From an uncultured Clostridium sp. (GTDB lineage: Bacteria; Bacillota; Clostridia; TANB77; CAG-508), in the NCBI GenBank assembly GCA_950059165.1, contig CATLUC010000031.1:1-14805 (forward strand): DNA of 14,805 bases, read 5' to 3'. The stretch's first letter is position 1; each line of letters begins with the position of its first letter. The notes below the pieces were generated by a model. It was not told where the DNA came from, did not search any database, and saw nothing but the letters and a program-made list of their open reading frames with translations. Positions 1 to 9,991 of the stretch are shown piece after piece. The position numbers were made by a program, and so were the translations under genes.

Positions 1-2
1 TA

Positions 3-50
3 AAGGTATATCTGCCTTATGTAGATATACCCACTCGATATGAAAAATAA
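3..50 (+). CDS. Possible C-terminal tail of an upstream gene (partial)
   Basis: The window may open inside a gene. One frame reads KVYLPYVDIPTRYEK and stops with TAA 47 bases before the next start codon. The reading is too short to assign a family. The same stretch contains an inverted repeat (5-13 with 23-31, nine paired bases) that could instead be non-coding, so this call is weak. Confidence 0.25.
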   Translation, partial: KVYLPYVDIPTRYEK

Positions 51-97
51 CCAATCATTTATCAAAAATTGTATTTTAGAAAAGGAAGGGTAAACAT

Positions 98-741
98 ATG
101 AAAAAGAAAGTAATAATATTATTAATTTTATTTGCTGTAATGATAAGTCAATCAATAACAATATATGCAGCAGAAGCAAATGTTCAGTTTAAAGAAACAC
201 GGAAGCGATAATACCATAACAATAGAAATAGCTAACAATGAAAAAGTAGGAGTAATAGAAGGTGTTATAAGTCATGATGCTGGTATAAAACAAATAGAAA
301 TAAGTTCAAATTATAATGGTTGGATAGCAATCTATAATGAAGAAACTGGTAAATTTAATGCATTAAAACCAGAAGGAACAAATAAAGAAGAGGTTTTGCA
401 AATTACATATCAATTAGATCAACAAGCTTTACAAGGAACAATAACAGTAGAAGATATAGAGTTAACAACCATTAGCTACAATACTATTGATGTAGGAAAT
501 AATATTAGTAAAACAATAAAAAAAGAAAATAAGAATGCGAATGAATCAAATTCAGGAGGGTCTAGCTCAAAAGTTTCAGGTACTAATGGAGAAACGAGAG
601 GAAATCGGACAAGTAGCTCAAAACAAAGAAATCCCAAAGCTAGGTGGACCGTCTTGGTGGAGTATTGCAATTATAGTAATTGCAGTTGTAGCTTCAATTG
701 TATTATACAAAAAAGTGAGAGATTATAAGGAAGTAAAATAG
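98..741 (+). CDS. Membrane-anchored cohesin-like surface protein (needs two +1 shifts)
   Basis: The start at 98 follows an AAGGAAGGG ribosome binding site at 82-90. Reading through two CGG sites (200 and 606) gives 213 residues. These are a signal peptide (about 1-24, ending ITIYA), a beta-rich domain (about 29-120) resembling a cohesin, a Ser/Asn/Gly-rich linker, and a C-terminal membrane helix (about 187-202, from SWWSIAIIV) followed by a basic tail. Without shifting, translation stops after 37 codons, so the exported domain and its anchor lie in three different frames. The cohesin assignment rests on patterns such as EISSNYNGWIAIYNEETGKF and on the dockerin-bearing protease that follows after 14 bases. 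Its likely role is to hold that protease at the cell surface. The domain could be another immunoglobulin-like surface module. The topology is clear; the cohesin function is inferred. Confidence 0.7.
200..202 (+). other. In-frame CGG recoding site 1 (ACA-C-GGA)
   Basis: The zero frame reads ACA CGG AAG CGA TAA and stops at once. Skipping the C gives ACA GGA AGC GAT and opens the remainder of the surface protein, joining signal peptide to domain. The restored residue is glycine. Confidence 0.85.
606..608 (+). other. In-frame CGG recoding site 2 (AAT-C-GGA)
   Basis: In the linker, AAT CGG ACA becomes AAT GGA CAA after skipping the C. The shifted frame encodes the proline/glycine stretch, the membrane helix and the basic tail. 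The unshifted frame also continues some distance (ending near 728), but as low-complexity sequence rich in Cys, Ser and Asn without a helix. This is a second shift in the same gene. Confidence 0.8.
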
Positions 742-755
742 AAAGGTAATGTAAA

Positions 756-3700
756 ATGAAATCAAAAATAAAAAAGAGATGTATAATAACAGTCATATTA
801 ATATTATTCATTCTTAGTGGTTCATTTATAATATTTGCTAATAAAGAAAAAATAACTAATTGGGGAATAAATGGTTCTATGACAGGAAAAAATTTAACAT
901 CTGAAAATATTAAAGAAGAACTAATAAATGAAAATAATAGCCAGTATGACTCGATTGAAAATGGAGAAATTATTTTAATAGAGTATTGTGGAGATGAAGA
1001 AAGTGCAGTAGTTCCAAAAGAATTAGATGGACGCAAGATAACAAAAATTGACCCAAATGCATTTATAAATAAAAACATTTTGGAAAAGATAAAAATACCA
1101 GTAGAGATAGCTAAAAATGTAGAAGAAATAGTGGAATTTAAAAAAAGTGAAGAACTATCGGATAAAGAATATACAGTATATGTTACAACAAAAGAATATA
1201 CAGAAGGTTATTTAATCTATATGCAACTTCCAGAAGAGGAAAAGGCTAAAGTACAAGCTATTCCACCAAAATTCCAAGTAGTAGAAGATATTGAAGAATA
1301 TTCTTTGCAAAGAAGTGAACCAATAGATAGAGCAACTATACCAAGTCATTATGATTTAAGAAGTAGAATTAGTATACCAGTAAAAGAACAAGGGGAATTA
1401 GGGATTTGCTATGCTCATGTTTGTACACTAATGACAGAAACTAATTTGGCATTAAGAGGAATATCAAGAAATGAATCAGAAATACATATGGCAGTTAAAT
1501 CAGGAAGATTAGGTAAGGGTGGAAACTATACTTATATGTGGGAAAACTATTGGAAATATGGATATGGACCAGTTAATGAAGTAGGTAATACTTTGTTACA
1601 ACAACCATATTTAACTAGTGTAAGAGGCTCAAATGCACTTGCTGGTAGAGTGTATAATGCTTGTAAAAGTGCTACTGGCTCATTATCAGCAGCTGATGTG
1701 GCAGCAATTGATAGCTTAAATCCAGGACAAGAACATTTTGTTATGTCATTGAAATATTTTCAAAATATAACAGGAGCACATAAAAGAAGTAATTCAAGTG
1801 CAGTTACAACTAATAGAAATACATTAAAACAAGCAATTATGACAAATGGAGCAATTTATGCATCAATTGCAGACCCTAACAATGGTAATATATATGTGGA
1901 TCAAGGAACACGTGCAATGATGTATTGCCCAAGTAATGCATATGCAGATAATCATGCTGTTAGTATTATTGGTTGGGATGATAATTTTAATAAATCATAT
2001 TTCCCATCATCATGGGGAGTTACTCAAAATGGAGCATGGATAGTGCAAAACTCTTGGGGACCTAATTCAGGAAATAATGATGGGACATTTTGGATATCTT
2101 ATCAAGATTATTGGATAGAAGCATATAATTGTGCAATAGGAGAATTAGCAATTGGAAGACCAAATGTAGCTAATCTTAGTATTAGTTTAGCAAACACATC
2201 ATATACTTATGATGGAAAAAGCAAAACACCAGCAGTAACAGTAAAATATAACAACACTACTTGTAAAAAAGATATGGATTATACAGTTTCATATAGTAAT
2301 AATATTAATCCAGGAACAGCAACTGTTACAATAAAAGGAAAAGGAAGATTTACAGGAACAGCAACTAGAAACTTTACAATAAAATCACAAACTAAAAGTA
2401 TAAGTTCTACCACAATAACACTTGGGACATCTGCTTATACATATGATGGAGCAGTTAAAAAACCAACTGTTAAAGTAGTCGATGGAAGTACAACATTAAC
2501 AAATGGAACACATTATACAGTATCTTATAGTAATAACGTAAATGCTGGAACAGCAACTGTTACAATAACAGGAAAAGGTAATTATACAGGAAGTACAAGT
2601 AAAACATTTAAAATAAATCCAAAAGCTATAAGTGGAGCAACAGCAACTCTTGCAACATCTAGTTATATCTACGATGGAACGGCTAAAACACCAGCTGTAA
2701 CTGTAAAAGATGGAAATTTGACATTAACAAATGGAACACATTATACAGTATCTTATAGTAATAACACAAATGCAGGAACAGCAACTGCAATAGTAACAGG
2801 AAAAGGTAATTATAGTGGAAACATAACCAAAACTTTTACAATAACTCAAAAATCTATTAATGGAGCAACAGTAACAATTGGAGTAGTAAATGGATATGAT
2901 GGAACAGCAAAAACACCAGCCGTAACTATAAAAGATGGAAATTTGACATTAACAAATGGAACCCATTATACAGTATCATATAGTAACAATACAAATGTTG
3001 GAACAGCAACAATTACAATAACAGGAAAAGGAAACTATACAGGTACAATCACTAAAAGCTTTACGATTGAAAAAGGAACAATAAAATTAAACATAACGGA
3101 GACAACGCATACATATGATGGAGCAGAACACACAATAAAAGTTGATGTAATTAATCCACAAAATGGAACAACAATTAGATATGGATTAGAACAAGGTAAA
3201 TATACATTAACATCAATTCCTAAATTCACAGAAATAGGAACATATAATATATATTATAAAGCAGTTTCAACAGATAGTAACTACAATGAATTAGAGGGTG
3301 TTCAAAAATTAACAATAGAAGCAGTTGATTTAAGTACAACAAATGGGGCTATAGATGTTAGTGAATATGTATATGATGGAATAGCCAAAACACCTAAATT
3401 TACTATAAAACAGGCAAATTACACATTAAGACAAGACACAGATTATACAATATCTTACACTAATAATATAAATGCAGGAGAAGCAACAATTACAGCTACA
3501 GGAAAGGGAAATTATAAGGGGACATTAGCAAAGAAATTTATAATAAAACCACAAGATTTAAGTAATGGAACAACTAAATTAATAAATGAAAATATTGTAT
3601 ATAATAAAAAAGAGCAAACGCCTGAAGTAGAAGTAAAAGATTCATTTGGTAAGATTTTAGAAAAAGACAAAGATTATAAAATAACCTATAGTAATAATAT

Positions 3701-4917
3701 AAATGTTGGAACAGCAACTTATACTGTTACAGGAAATAATAATTATACTGGAACAATCACAAAAGAATTTACAATAGAAAAGGGAAATATGGAATATATT
3801 GCAGATGATGTAGAAGTAGTATATGATGGTAAAGAACATGGTGTAACTGTTGAAATGATAATTGAATTACCTAAAGTTGATATAAAATTTGGAACATCGC
3901 AAACAGAATGTAATTTAGAAAATACTCCAACTTACACAGAAGCAGGAAGTTACAAAATATACTATACAATATCTGCTGAAAATTATAGAGATAAATCAGG
4001 AGTTATAAACTTAGTAATAAAACCAAAAGACATAAAGACATCAACAATATCAGAAATTGTTGAAAAATATAAATATACGGCATCAGAGATAACACCAACT
4101 GTTGAAGTAAAAGATGAAGCAAAAACATTAATTTTAAATAAAGACTATACAATATCTTATCAAAACAATATAAATGCAGGAACAGCTTTTGTAATAGTAA
4201 ATGGAATTGGAAATTATACAGGTATTAACAAAGCAGAATTTGAAATAGAAAAAGGAGACCCAAATTATATAATTCCTTCAGGAATAATAACATATTATGG
4301 TGCTAAATTGGAAAATGTAAAACTCCCAACAGGCTTTAAATGGGAAGATGACTTAAAAGCTGATGTTGGAGAAATTGGAAACCATACTTTTAAATGTTCA
4401 TATATACCAGAAGATACATCAAATTATAATATTATAACAGGTATAGAGGTTACTATAAAAGTAACAGACAAATTGGTAGTAAATATTGAAAAATACGTAA
4501 CAAAACTTGTAGAAAATGAAAATAAGGAAGAAATAATTTATATAAATGGAATAATGAGTGACGAAAAAATAGAAGATATAAAAAATGCAATAGAAACCAA
4601 TGGAGAAATTACATTTTATGAAAAAGAGGGAACAGAGATTAAGGAAGAGAACTCAAATGTAAAAACTGGAATAAGAGCAAAGATAAAAACAGAAGCTGAA
4701 GAAGTAGAATACATTTTGGTTGTTACTCGGTGATAATAATGGCGACGGAAAATTCAATGCAATAGATTTACTAAAATTAGCAAGATATCTAGCAGATATA
4801 GATAAAAATTTAGAAAATGAATTTTTATATGCATGTAATGTATATAAAGATGAAGAAATAAATCTATTAGACTTACTTAAAATGGCAAGAGTATTAATTG
4901 AATTAGAAAATTTTTAA
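756..4917 (+). CDS. Secreted papain-family (C1) cysteine protease with MBG-type repeats and dockerin (+1 shift)
   Basis: After a GAAAGG site the start at 756 gives 1386 residues once the CGG at 4728 is passed. Order: N-terminal hydrophobic export segment (about 7-29); a short leucine-rich, BspA-like stretch (about 67-112, ITKIDPNAFINKNILEKIKI); a C1 peptidase (about 190-460); about ten immunoglobulin-like MBG/YDG repeats (about 470-1238); a charged spacer; and a dockerin (about 1325-1386). Catalytic residues are visible: oxyanion Gln212 (KEQG), nucleophile Cys218 (GICYAH) six residues later as in papain, His400 (NHAVSIIGWD) and Asn432 (QNSWG). The first dockerin calcium loop, DNNGDGKFNAIDLL, is intact; the second (NVYKDEEINLLDLL) is degenerate. 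Without the shift the protein ends one residue after the spacer, at a TGA, and lacks the dockerin. It probably degrades extracellular protein while tethered to the upstream cohesin-like protein. The substrate is unknown. Confidence 0.88.
2164..4470 (+). repeat. Tandem MBG/YDG-type domain repeats inside the protease gene
   Basis: About ten units of roughly 75 residues each begin with a pattern like YxYDGxxKTPxVxVK and end with GxGNYTGxxxKxFxI. Some units (near 3080, 3790 and 4255) are a divergent type. At DNA level units 2 and 3 share an exact 45-nt segment (2493-2537 and 2721-2765), and unit 4 carries a close copy (2946-2990), which indicates recent internal duplication or gene conversion. 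Such repeats usually act as stalks or spacers on secreted proteins. Confidence 0.85.
4728..4730 (+). other. In-frame CGG recoding site 3 (ACT-C-GGT), directly before TGA
   Basis: The zero frame is GTT ACT CGG TGA. Skipping the C gives GTT ACT GGT GAT AAT, entering the dockerin calcium-binding loop GDNNGDGK. The downstream GAC|GGA at 4744-4749 contains CGG out of frame and needs no shift. Confidence 0.88.
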
Positions 4918-4948
4918 GAGCAAAGGGGATTTCCCATTGCTCTTTTTA
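4917..4948 (+). terminator. Intrinsic terminator after the protease gene
   Basis: The arms AGAGCAA and TTGCTCT, with an inner GGGGATTTCCC, form a hairpin followed by a run of T. It begins at the last base of the stop codon and closes the surface-protein operon. Confidence 0.85.
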
Positions 4949-4958
4949 AAACAATATC

Positions 4959-4987
4959 TTTACAAAAAAATATGCATATGATAAAAT
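4959..4987 (+). promoter_or_regulatory. Sigma-A-type promoter for dapF-dapL
   Basis: TTTACA (4959-4964), a 17-base spacer and TAAAAT (4982-4987) lie about 60 bases before dapF. The leader holds a small hairpin (4993-4999 with 5012-5018). A CACCTT/AAGGGTG pairing at 5025-5041 could mask the ribosome binding site. I see no known riboswitch. Confidence 0.65.
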
Positions 4988-5046
4988 GCAGGCAATGAAA
5001 TATAACTATAATTCATTGTAAAAACACCTTAAGAAAGGGTGATTAT

Positions 5047-5884
5047 ATGATAAAATTCACAAAAATGCAAGGATTAGGAAATGACTATGTATATATAGAT
5101 GCAATAAACCAAAAACTAGAAAACGAAGCATCACTTGCAAAATTTGTAAGTAACAGGCACTTTGGAGTAGGCTCAGATGGGCTAATTCTAATTTGCAAAA
5201 GTGAAATAGCAGACTTCAAGATGAGAATGTTTAACCAAGATGGTAGTGAAGCAGAAATGTGTGGAAACGGTATACGTTGTGTAGGAAAATTTGTATATGA
5301 CAAAGGATTAACAAACAAAACAACAGTTAAAATCGAAACACTAGCAGGTATAAAAGTTTTAAACTTAAATGTAGTAAATGACGAAGTAGAAACAGTCAGA
5401 GTAGACATGGGAGAACCTATTTTAGAACCAGAAAAAATACCAGTTATAGCAAACCAAAATCCAGTTAAAAATCTAAAAGTAAAAGCAATAGACAAAGAAT
5501 TTATATGTACTTGTGTTTCAACAGGAAACCCACACGCAGTAACAATTGTAGAAGATGTAAAAAATTTTGATGTAAAAAAATATGGAGAGGTTTTAGAAGT
5601 AGCAAATGTATTTCCAAACAAAACAAATGTAGAATTTATAGAAATAGTAGACAAAGAAAATATTAAAATGAGAGTTTGGGAAAGAGGCTCAGGGGAGACG
5701 CTTGCATGTGGCACAGGAGCTTGTGGCTCAGTTGTAGCTTGCTGTCTAAATGAGCTAACAAATAGGAATGTATTAGTAGAATTGCTACGGGGGATTACTA
5801 CAAATAGAATGGAATGAAAAGGACAATCATATATATATGACAGGACCTGCAAAAACGGTTTTTGAAGGAGAATTGAAACAGTGA
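5047..5884 (+). CDS. dapF: Diaminopimelate epimerase (+1 shift near the C-terminus)
   Basis: This enzyme interconverts LL- and meso-diaminopimelate in the cytoplasm, supplying peptidoglycan and lysine. With the CGG at 5788 passed it is 278 residues, about the family length. The N-terminal FTKMQGLGNDYV motif and both catalytic cysteines are present: Cys72 in MCGNGIRC and Cys221 in LACGTGACGS. After the shift the sequence reads LLGGLLQIEW, then MTGPAKTVFEGEL, which is the conserved C-terminal segment. Without the shift the protein ends at 256 residues in an unrelated tail and loses the GG and MTGPA motifs that close the fold. The start follows AAAGGGTG. The gene lies 45 bases upstream of dapL, which makes its LL substrate. 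TGA is the stop here, so TGA is not reassigned in this genome. Confidence 0.96.
5788..5790 (+). other. In-frame CGG recoding site 4 (CTA-C-GGG)
   Basis: TTG CTA CGG GGG ATT becomes TTG CTA GGG GGA TTA, restoring Leu-Leu-Gly-Gly-Leu. The Gly-Gly pair before the IEW segment is strongly conserved in DapF, so the decoded residue can be assigned to glycine with some confidence. Confidence 0.92.
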
Positions 5885-5929
5885 AAACAAGGGACAGGTC
5901 TCATTTAGATGTCTCAAAAGGAGGAAAAA

Positions 5930-7127
5930 ATGAGTTTAATTAATGAAAATTTTATGAAATTAGAAGATAGCTATTTGTTTTCAACAATTGCTAAAAAAGT
6001 AGCTAAATATACGAAAGAAAATCCAGATAAAAAAATTATAAAACTAGGAATTGGAGATGTAACAAAACCAATAGTACCAGCTTGTTTAGAAGCAATGCAT
6101 AAAGCAGTTGATGAAATAGGAACAAAGGAAGGCTTTAAAGGATATGGACCAGAGCAAGGATATGAATTTTTAAGAAAAGCAATTGTAGAAAATGACTACA
6201 AAGCACTAGGAGTAGAAATAGCAGAAGATGAAGTTTTTGTATCAGATGGAGCAAAATGTGACTGTGGAAATATAGTAGATATTTTTGCATCAAGTAATAA
6301 GGTTGCAATTACAGACCCAGTTTATCCAGTATATTTAGATACTAATATCATGTGTGGAAGAGATATTACATATTTGCCAGTAACAGAGGAAAATGGTTTT
6401 ATACCGGAATTACCAAAAGAAAAAGTTGATATGATTTATTTGTGTTTTCCAAACAACCCAACAGGAACAGTTTTAACAAAAGAACAATTAAAAAAATGGG
6501 TAGATTATGCAAAAGAAAATAAAGCAATAATTTTATATGATTCTGCATATGAAGCATTTATTACGCAGGAAAATGTGCCACATAGTATCTATGAAGTAGA
6601 AGGTGCATTAGATGTTGCAATTGAGTTTAAAAGCTATTCTAAAACAGCTGGATTTACAGGGGTTAGATGTGCTTATGTAATAGTTCCAAAAAGGCTAAAG
6701 GGATACACAAAAGAAGGAGAAGAAATACTTTTAAACAAATTATGGAATAGAAGAACTTGTACAAAATTTAATGGTGTATCTTACATTGTTCAAAGAGCAG
6801 CAGAGGCAACATATTCAGAAGAAGGAAAAAAACAAATAAAAGAAAATATAAAAGCATATCTAGAAAATGCAAAAATTATAAAAGAAGGATTAGAAAAAGC
6901 TGGATTTACGGTATATGGTGGAGTGAATTCACCTTATGTATGGCTAAAAGTGCCAAATCAAATGACATCATGGGAATTTTTTGATAAATTACTAGAAGAA
7001 GTTAATATAGTAGGTACACCACGGAAGTGGATTTGGAGCCCATGGAGAGGGATATTTTAGGCTAACAGCTTTTGGAACAAAGGAAAATACAATAGAGGCA
7101 ATGGAAAGAATAAAAAATTGGAAATAG
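5930..7127 (+). CDS. dapL: LL-diaminopimelate aminotransferase (+1 shift)
   Basis: A PLP-dependent class I aminotransferase converting tetrahydrodipicolinate directly to LL-diaminopimelate with glutamate as donor, upstream of DapF. The recoded length is 398 residues, usual for DapL. Visible motifs are the N-terminal LINENFMKLEDSYLFS, KLGIGDVT, CFPNNPTGTV, and SYSKTAGFTGVR with the PLP lysine at residue 238. After the CGG at 7022 the sequence reads VGTPGSGFG followed by GEGYFRLTAFG, the conserved C-terminal substrate region. Unshifted, it ends in a short unrelated tail. I chose ATG 5930 because AAAGGAGG (5917-5924) lies just before it; an in-frame ATG at 5909 lies upstream of that site. No separate promoter is seen, so it is probably co-transcribed with dapF. 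Confidence 0.96.
7022..7024 (+). other. In-frame CGG recoding site 5 (CCA-C-GGA)
   Basis: GGT ACA CCA CGG AAG becomes GGT ACA CCA GGA AGT, giving GTPGSGFG, a conserved motif of DapL. The shifted frame continues to the normal C-terminus at 7127. Confidence 0.92.
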
Positions 7128-7140
7128 TGTAAAAAAACAT

Positions 7141-7169
7141 TTGACAAAAAGGAAGATTTAATAGATAAT
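7141..7169 (+). promoter_or_regulatory. Promoter for the glucan phosphorylase gene
   Basis: TTGACA (7141-7146), a 17-base spacer and GATAAT (7164-7169). It starts 14 bases after the dapL stop, so the phosphorylase can be transcribed on its own. I see no dapL terminator before it. Confidence 0.65.
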
Positions 7170-7230
7170 ATAGATATAAAAAATGCAAGAGAAAAAGCTT
7201 TAAGCAAAATACAAAGGAGGACAATTAAAA

Positions 7231-9799
7231 ATGTACATATTCAATAGAATTACAGTAAATCCACAATTACCAAAAAGGATTGAAAAGCTATCAGAAATAG
7301 CAAATAATTTATGGTGGTCATGGAACACCGAATTCTTAAGATTATTCCAAAAAATTGATAACGATTTATGGGAACAATCAAGCAAAAATCCAGTCAAATT
7401 TTTAAAACATGTATCACAAGATAGACTAGAAAAAGTAGCAAAAGAAACATCATTTTTAAAAGAATATGATAAAATAGTTGAAAATTTCCAAAACTATATG
7501 AATAGTAAAAATACATGGTTTGCAAATAAATACCCAGAAAACAAAAATGACTTAATTGCTTATTTTTCAGCAGAATATGGTTTAGACCAAACAATACCAA
7601 TTTATTCTGGGCGGGCTTGGAATTTTATCTGGTGACCATTTAAAATCAGCTAGTGACCTAGGGATACCACTAGTTGCTGTTGGTTTGCTATATAAAAATG
7701 GATATTTTCACCAAAAAATCAATGGTTATGGTCAACAAGAAACAGAATACCATAATATTGATTTATATGATATGCCAATCAACCCAGTAAAAGATGAAAA
7801 AGGGGAAGATTTAACAATCTATGTAAAATTCCCAAAAAGAAGATTATACTTAAAAGTTTGGCAAATAAATGTAGGAAGAGTTAAACTATATTTATTAGAT
7901 TCAGATATTGAAAAAAACAATGAAGAAGATAGAGATGTAACACTAAGGCTATATGGTGGCGACCAAGAAATGAGGATACGTCAAGAAATAGTTTTAGGTA
8001 TGGCAGGGGTAAATTTATTGACCCAATATTTACATTTAAACCCTACTGTATATCACATGAATGAAGGGCATTCTGCATTCTTAAACTTAGAAATAATAAA
8101 AAATATAATAAAAGAAAAACAAGTATCATTTGAAGTTGCAAAAGACATAGCAAGTTCAAAAACTGTATTTACAACACATACACCAGTGCCTGCTGGAAAT
8201 GATATTTTCCCACTTGCCTTAGTAGAAAGGTATTTTAAAGACTTTTGGCCAAGATTAGGTTTATCAAGAGAAGAATTTTTAAGACTTGGTATGAAGCCAG
8301 GAATTGACTTAGACGAAGGCTTTAATATGGGAATTTTAGCACTAAAAATTGCAGGGAAAAAGAATGGTGTAAGTGAACTTCATGGTGCAGTATCAAGGGA
8401 ATTATTTGGCGAAGTATGGCCAAACATAGCAGCAAATGAATCACCAATTGAATATGTAACAAATGGAATTCATACATGTTCATGGTTAGCACCAAAATTA
8501 AAAGAATTATACAACAAATATCTTATGCCATATTGGCAAGATAACATTCACAAAGATACAACATGGGAAAAAATTAGAAATATCCCAGATGACAAATTAT
8601 GGACTGTACATACAGACAGAAAAATAAAATTACTAAAATGGGTAAAAGATAGTACAACAGAAAGATTAAGACGCTCAGGATACAGTTATGAAGAAATAAA
8701 TGAAATAGTATCAAAATTAAATCCAGAAGCATTAACAATAGGATTTGCAAGAAGATTTGCAACTTACAAAAGAGCAACACTTATTTTTAAAGATTTAGAA
8801 AGAATTACGCAAATTCTAAATAATAGTGCTAGACCAGTTCAAATTATATTTGCAGGAAAAGCACATCCAGCAGACAAAGAAGGTCAAGACTTAATTAAAT
8901 ATATACATGAAATATCTATGATGCCACAATTTAAAGGAAAAATATTCATATTAGAAAACTATAATATAGCAATGTCAAAATATCTAGTAAGTGGTGTAGA
9001 TGTGTGGTTAAACAACCCAAGAAGGCCAATGGAAGCATCTGGAACAAGTGGACAAAAAGCATCTGTAAATGGTGTTATCAACTTTAGTGTTTTAGATGGA
9101 TGGTGGGCAGAAGGATATAACCAAACAAACGGCTGGACTATTGGAACAAATGCTGAATATGACTCTTATGAAGCACAAGACATGGCAGATAGTGAAAGTA
9201 TGTACCGTACATTAGAAGAAAAAATAATACCTATCTACTATGAAAAAGACAAAAATGGAATATCAAAAAAATGGCTAGAATTGATGAAAAATTCTATTAT
9301 TACAACAGGTGGAAAATATAGTACAGCTAGAATGTTAGTAGATTATACAGACAAATTATATATTCCACTTTGTAATTTGACTAAAAAATATTATGGCGAT
9401 ATTGACAATGTAGCAAGCTATAATTCATGGAAAAAAGACCTATATGGCAACTGGAAAGATATTAAAATTACACAGGTAAATAATTTAGATAATATTACAA
9501 TAGATGCAGGAAACAATATTGAGGTTGCGTGTGAAGTACAATTACCAAATATAAATGTAGAAAATGTTACAGTAGAAGTGTATTATGGAAAGATTTTAGA
9601 AAATGGTGTGGTTGAAAATGTTAGTATTACACCAATGAAACTACAAGACCAAGATGATGATAATAAAAAATATTATTTTACGTCTAAAATAGAGCTAACA
9701 ACTGGGGGTAACTATGGTTACACATTTAGAGTTATGCCAAAACATGAAATGTTGTTAGAACCAGCAAATTTGGATTTGGTAAAATGGATAACAAAATAA
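7231..9799 (+). CDS. glgP: Alpha-glucan (glycogen/maltodextrin) phosphorylase, GT35 family (+1 shift)
   Basis: It cleaves alpha-1,4-glucan with phosphate to release glucose-1-phosphate. The recoded protein is 855 residues, matching the bacterial subclass with an N-terminal DUF3417 segment (about 1-110, LPKRIEKLSEIANNLWWSWN). The phosphorylase core follows: FSAEYGLDQTIPIYSGGLGILSGDHLKSASDLG, then YHMNEGHSAF, TTHTPVPAGND and GFARRFATYKRA. GTSGQKASVNG carries the PLP lysine at about residue 609. This subclass usually has GMK where GQK is seen here. A beta-rich C-terminal tail ends at 9799. The CGG at 7612 lies inside the conserved SGGLG motif. Unshifted translation yields a 134-residue fragment. 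The start follows AAAGGAGGA. It stands alone between a promoter and a terminator, with no other glycogen genes in view. Confidence 0.95.
7612..7614 (+). other. In-frame CGG recoding site 6 (GGG-C-GGG)
   Basis: TAT TCT GGG CGG GCT TGG becomes TAT TCT GGG GGG CTT GGA, restoring YSGGLG. The second glycine is conserved in this phosphorylase family. The shifted frame stays open for the remaining 728 residues. Confidence 0.93.
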
Positions 9800-9807
9800 A
9801 AAAATTA

Positions 9808-9833
9808 AGAGGTATGAGGGTCATATCTCTTTT
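9808..9833 (+). terminator. Intrinsic terminator after the phosphorylase gene
   Basis: AGAGGTATGA, loop GGG, TCATATCTCT (ten pairs, one G-U), then TTT. It lies nine bases after the stop codon. Confidence 0.8.
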
Positions 9834-9837
9834 ATGC

Positions 9838-9963
9838 ACAAATTTATTAGGAACAATAGGATATATATCTAATGTATATACAAAAGAAGAATTTAGAAAT
9901 AAAGGGATACAAAAAGAACTAATGGCAAAATGCATGGATTTTATAAAAAAGAAAATGCAATGA
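9838..9963 (+). pseudogene. Remnant of a GNAT acetyltransferase C-terminal half
   Basis: The frame ending at TGA 9961-9963 reads IGYISNVYTKEEFRNKGI and then a short helix ending KKKMQ. This is the GNAT beta4/acetyl-CoA-binding region with its R-x-x-G-I pattern. No complete N-terminus exists: upstream is the phosphorylase terminator, and no ribosome binding site is seen. It differs from the intact GNAT gene just downstream, so it looks like the tail of a separate lost gene. The break involves no CGG, so it is ordinary decay. Confidence 0.6.
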
Positions 9964-9982
9964 AAGCAAATATATGAAAGGT
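9959..9982 (+). repeat. 24-nt repeat, copy 1 (leader of the GNAT gene)
   Basis: An exact 24-nt direct repeat of 10631-10654. It starts at the end of the GNAT remnant and supplies the GAAAGG ribosome binding site of the intact GNAT gene. Confidence 0.85.
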
Positions 9983-9991
9983 GAAAATGAC

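Noticed and set aside
4728..4733. A stop-codon readthrough mechanism at TGA or TAG after CGG
   Set aside because: Only two of eight sites have a stop next to CGG, and the continuation lies in the +1 frame, not the zero frame. TGA also ends dapF normally.
4988..5046. A lysine riboswitch before dapF
   Set aside because: The leader is only about 55 bases, too short for the lysine aptamer, and shows only two small hairpins.
5788..5790. CGG as a simple sense-codon reassignment (as CGG to Trp or Gln in some other bacteria)
   Set aside because: A reassigned triplet would keep the frame. Here the downstream frame changes at all eight sites, so a one-for-one reassignment does not explain the data.
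5085..5852. Long minus-strand open frame opposite dapF
   Set aside because: It is the mirror of a well-supported dapF gene, has a Ser/Phe-rich composition typical of an antisense shadow, and has no ribosome binding site or family resemblance.
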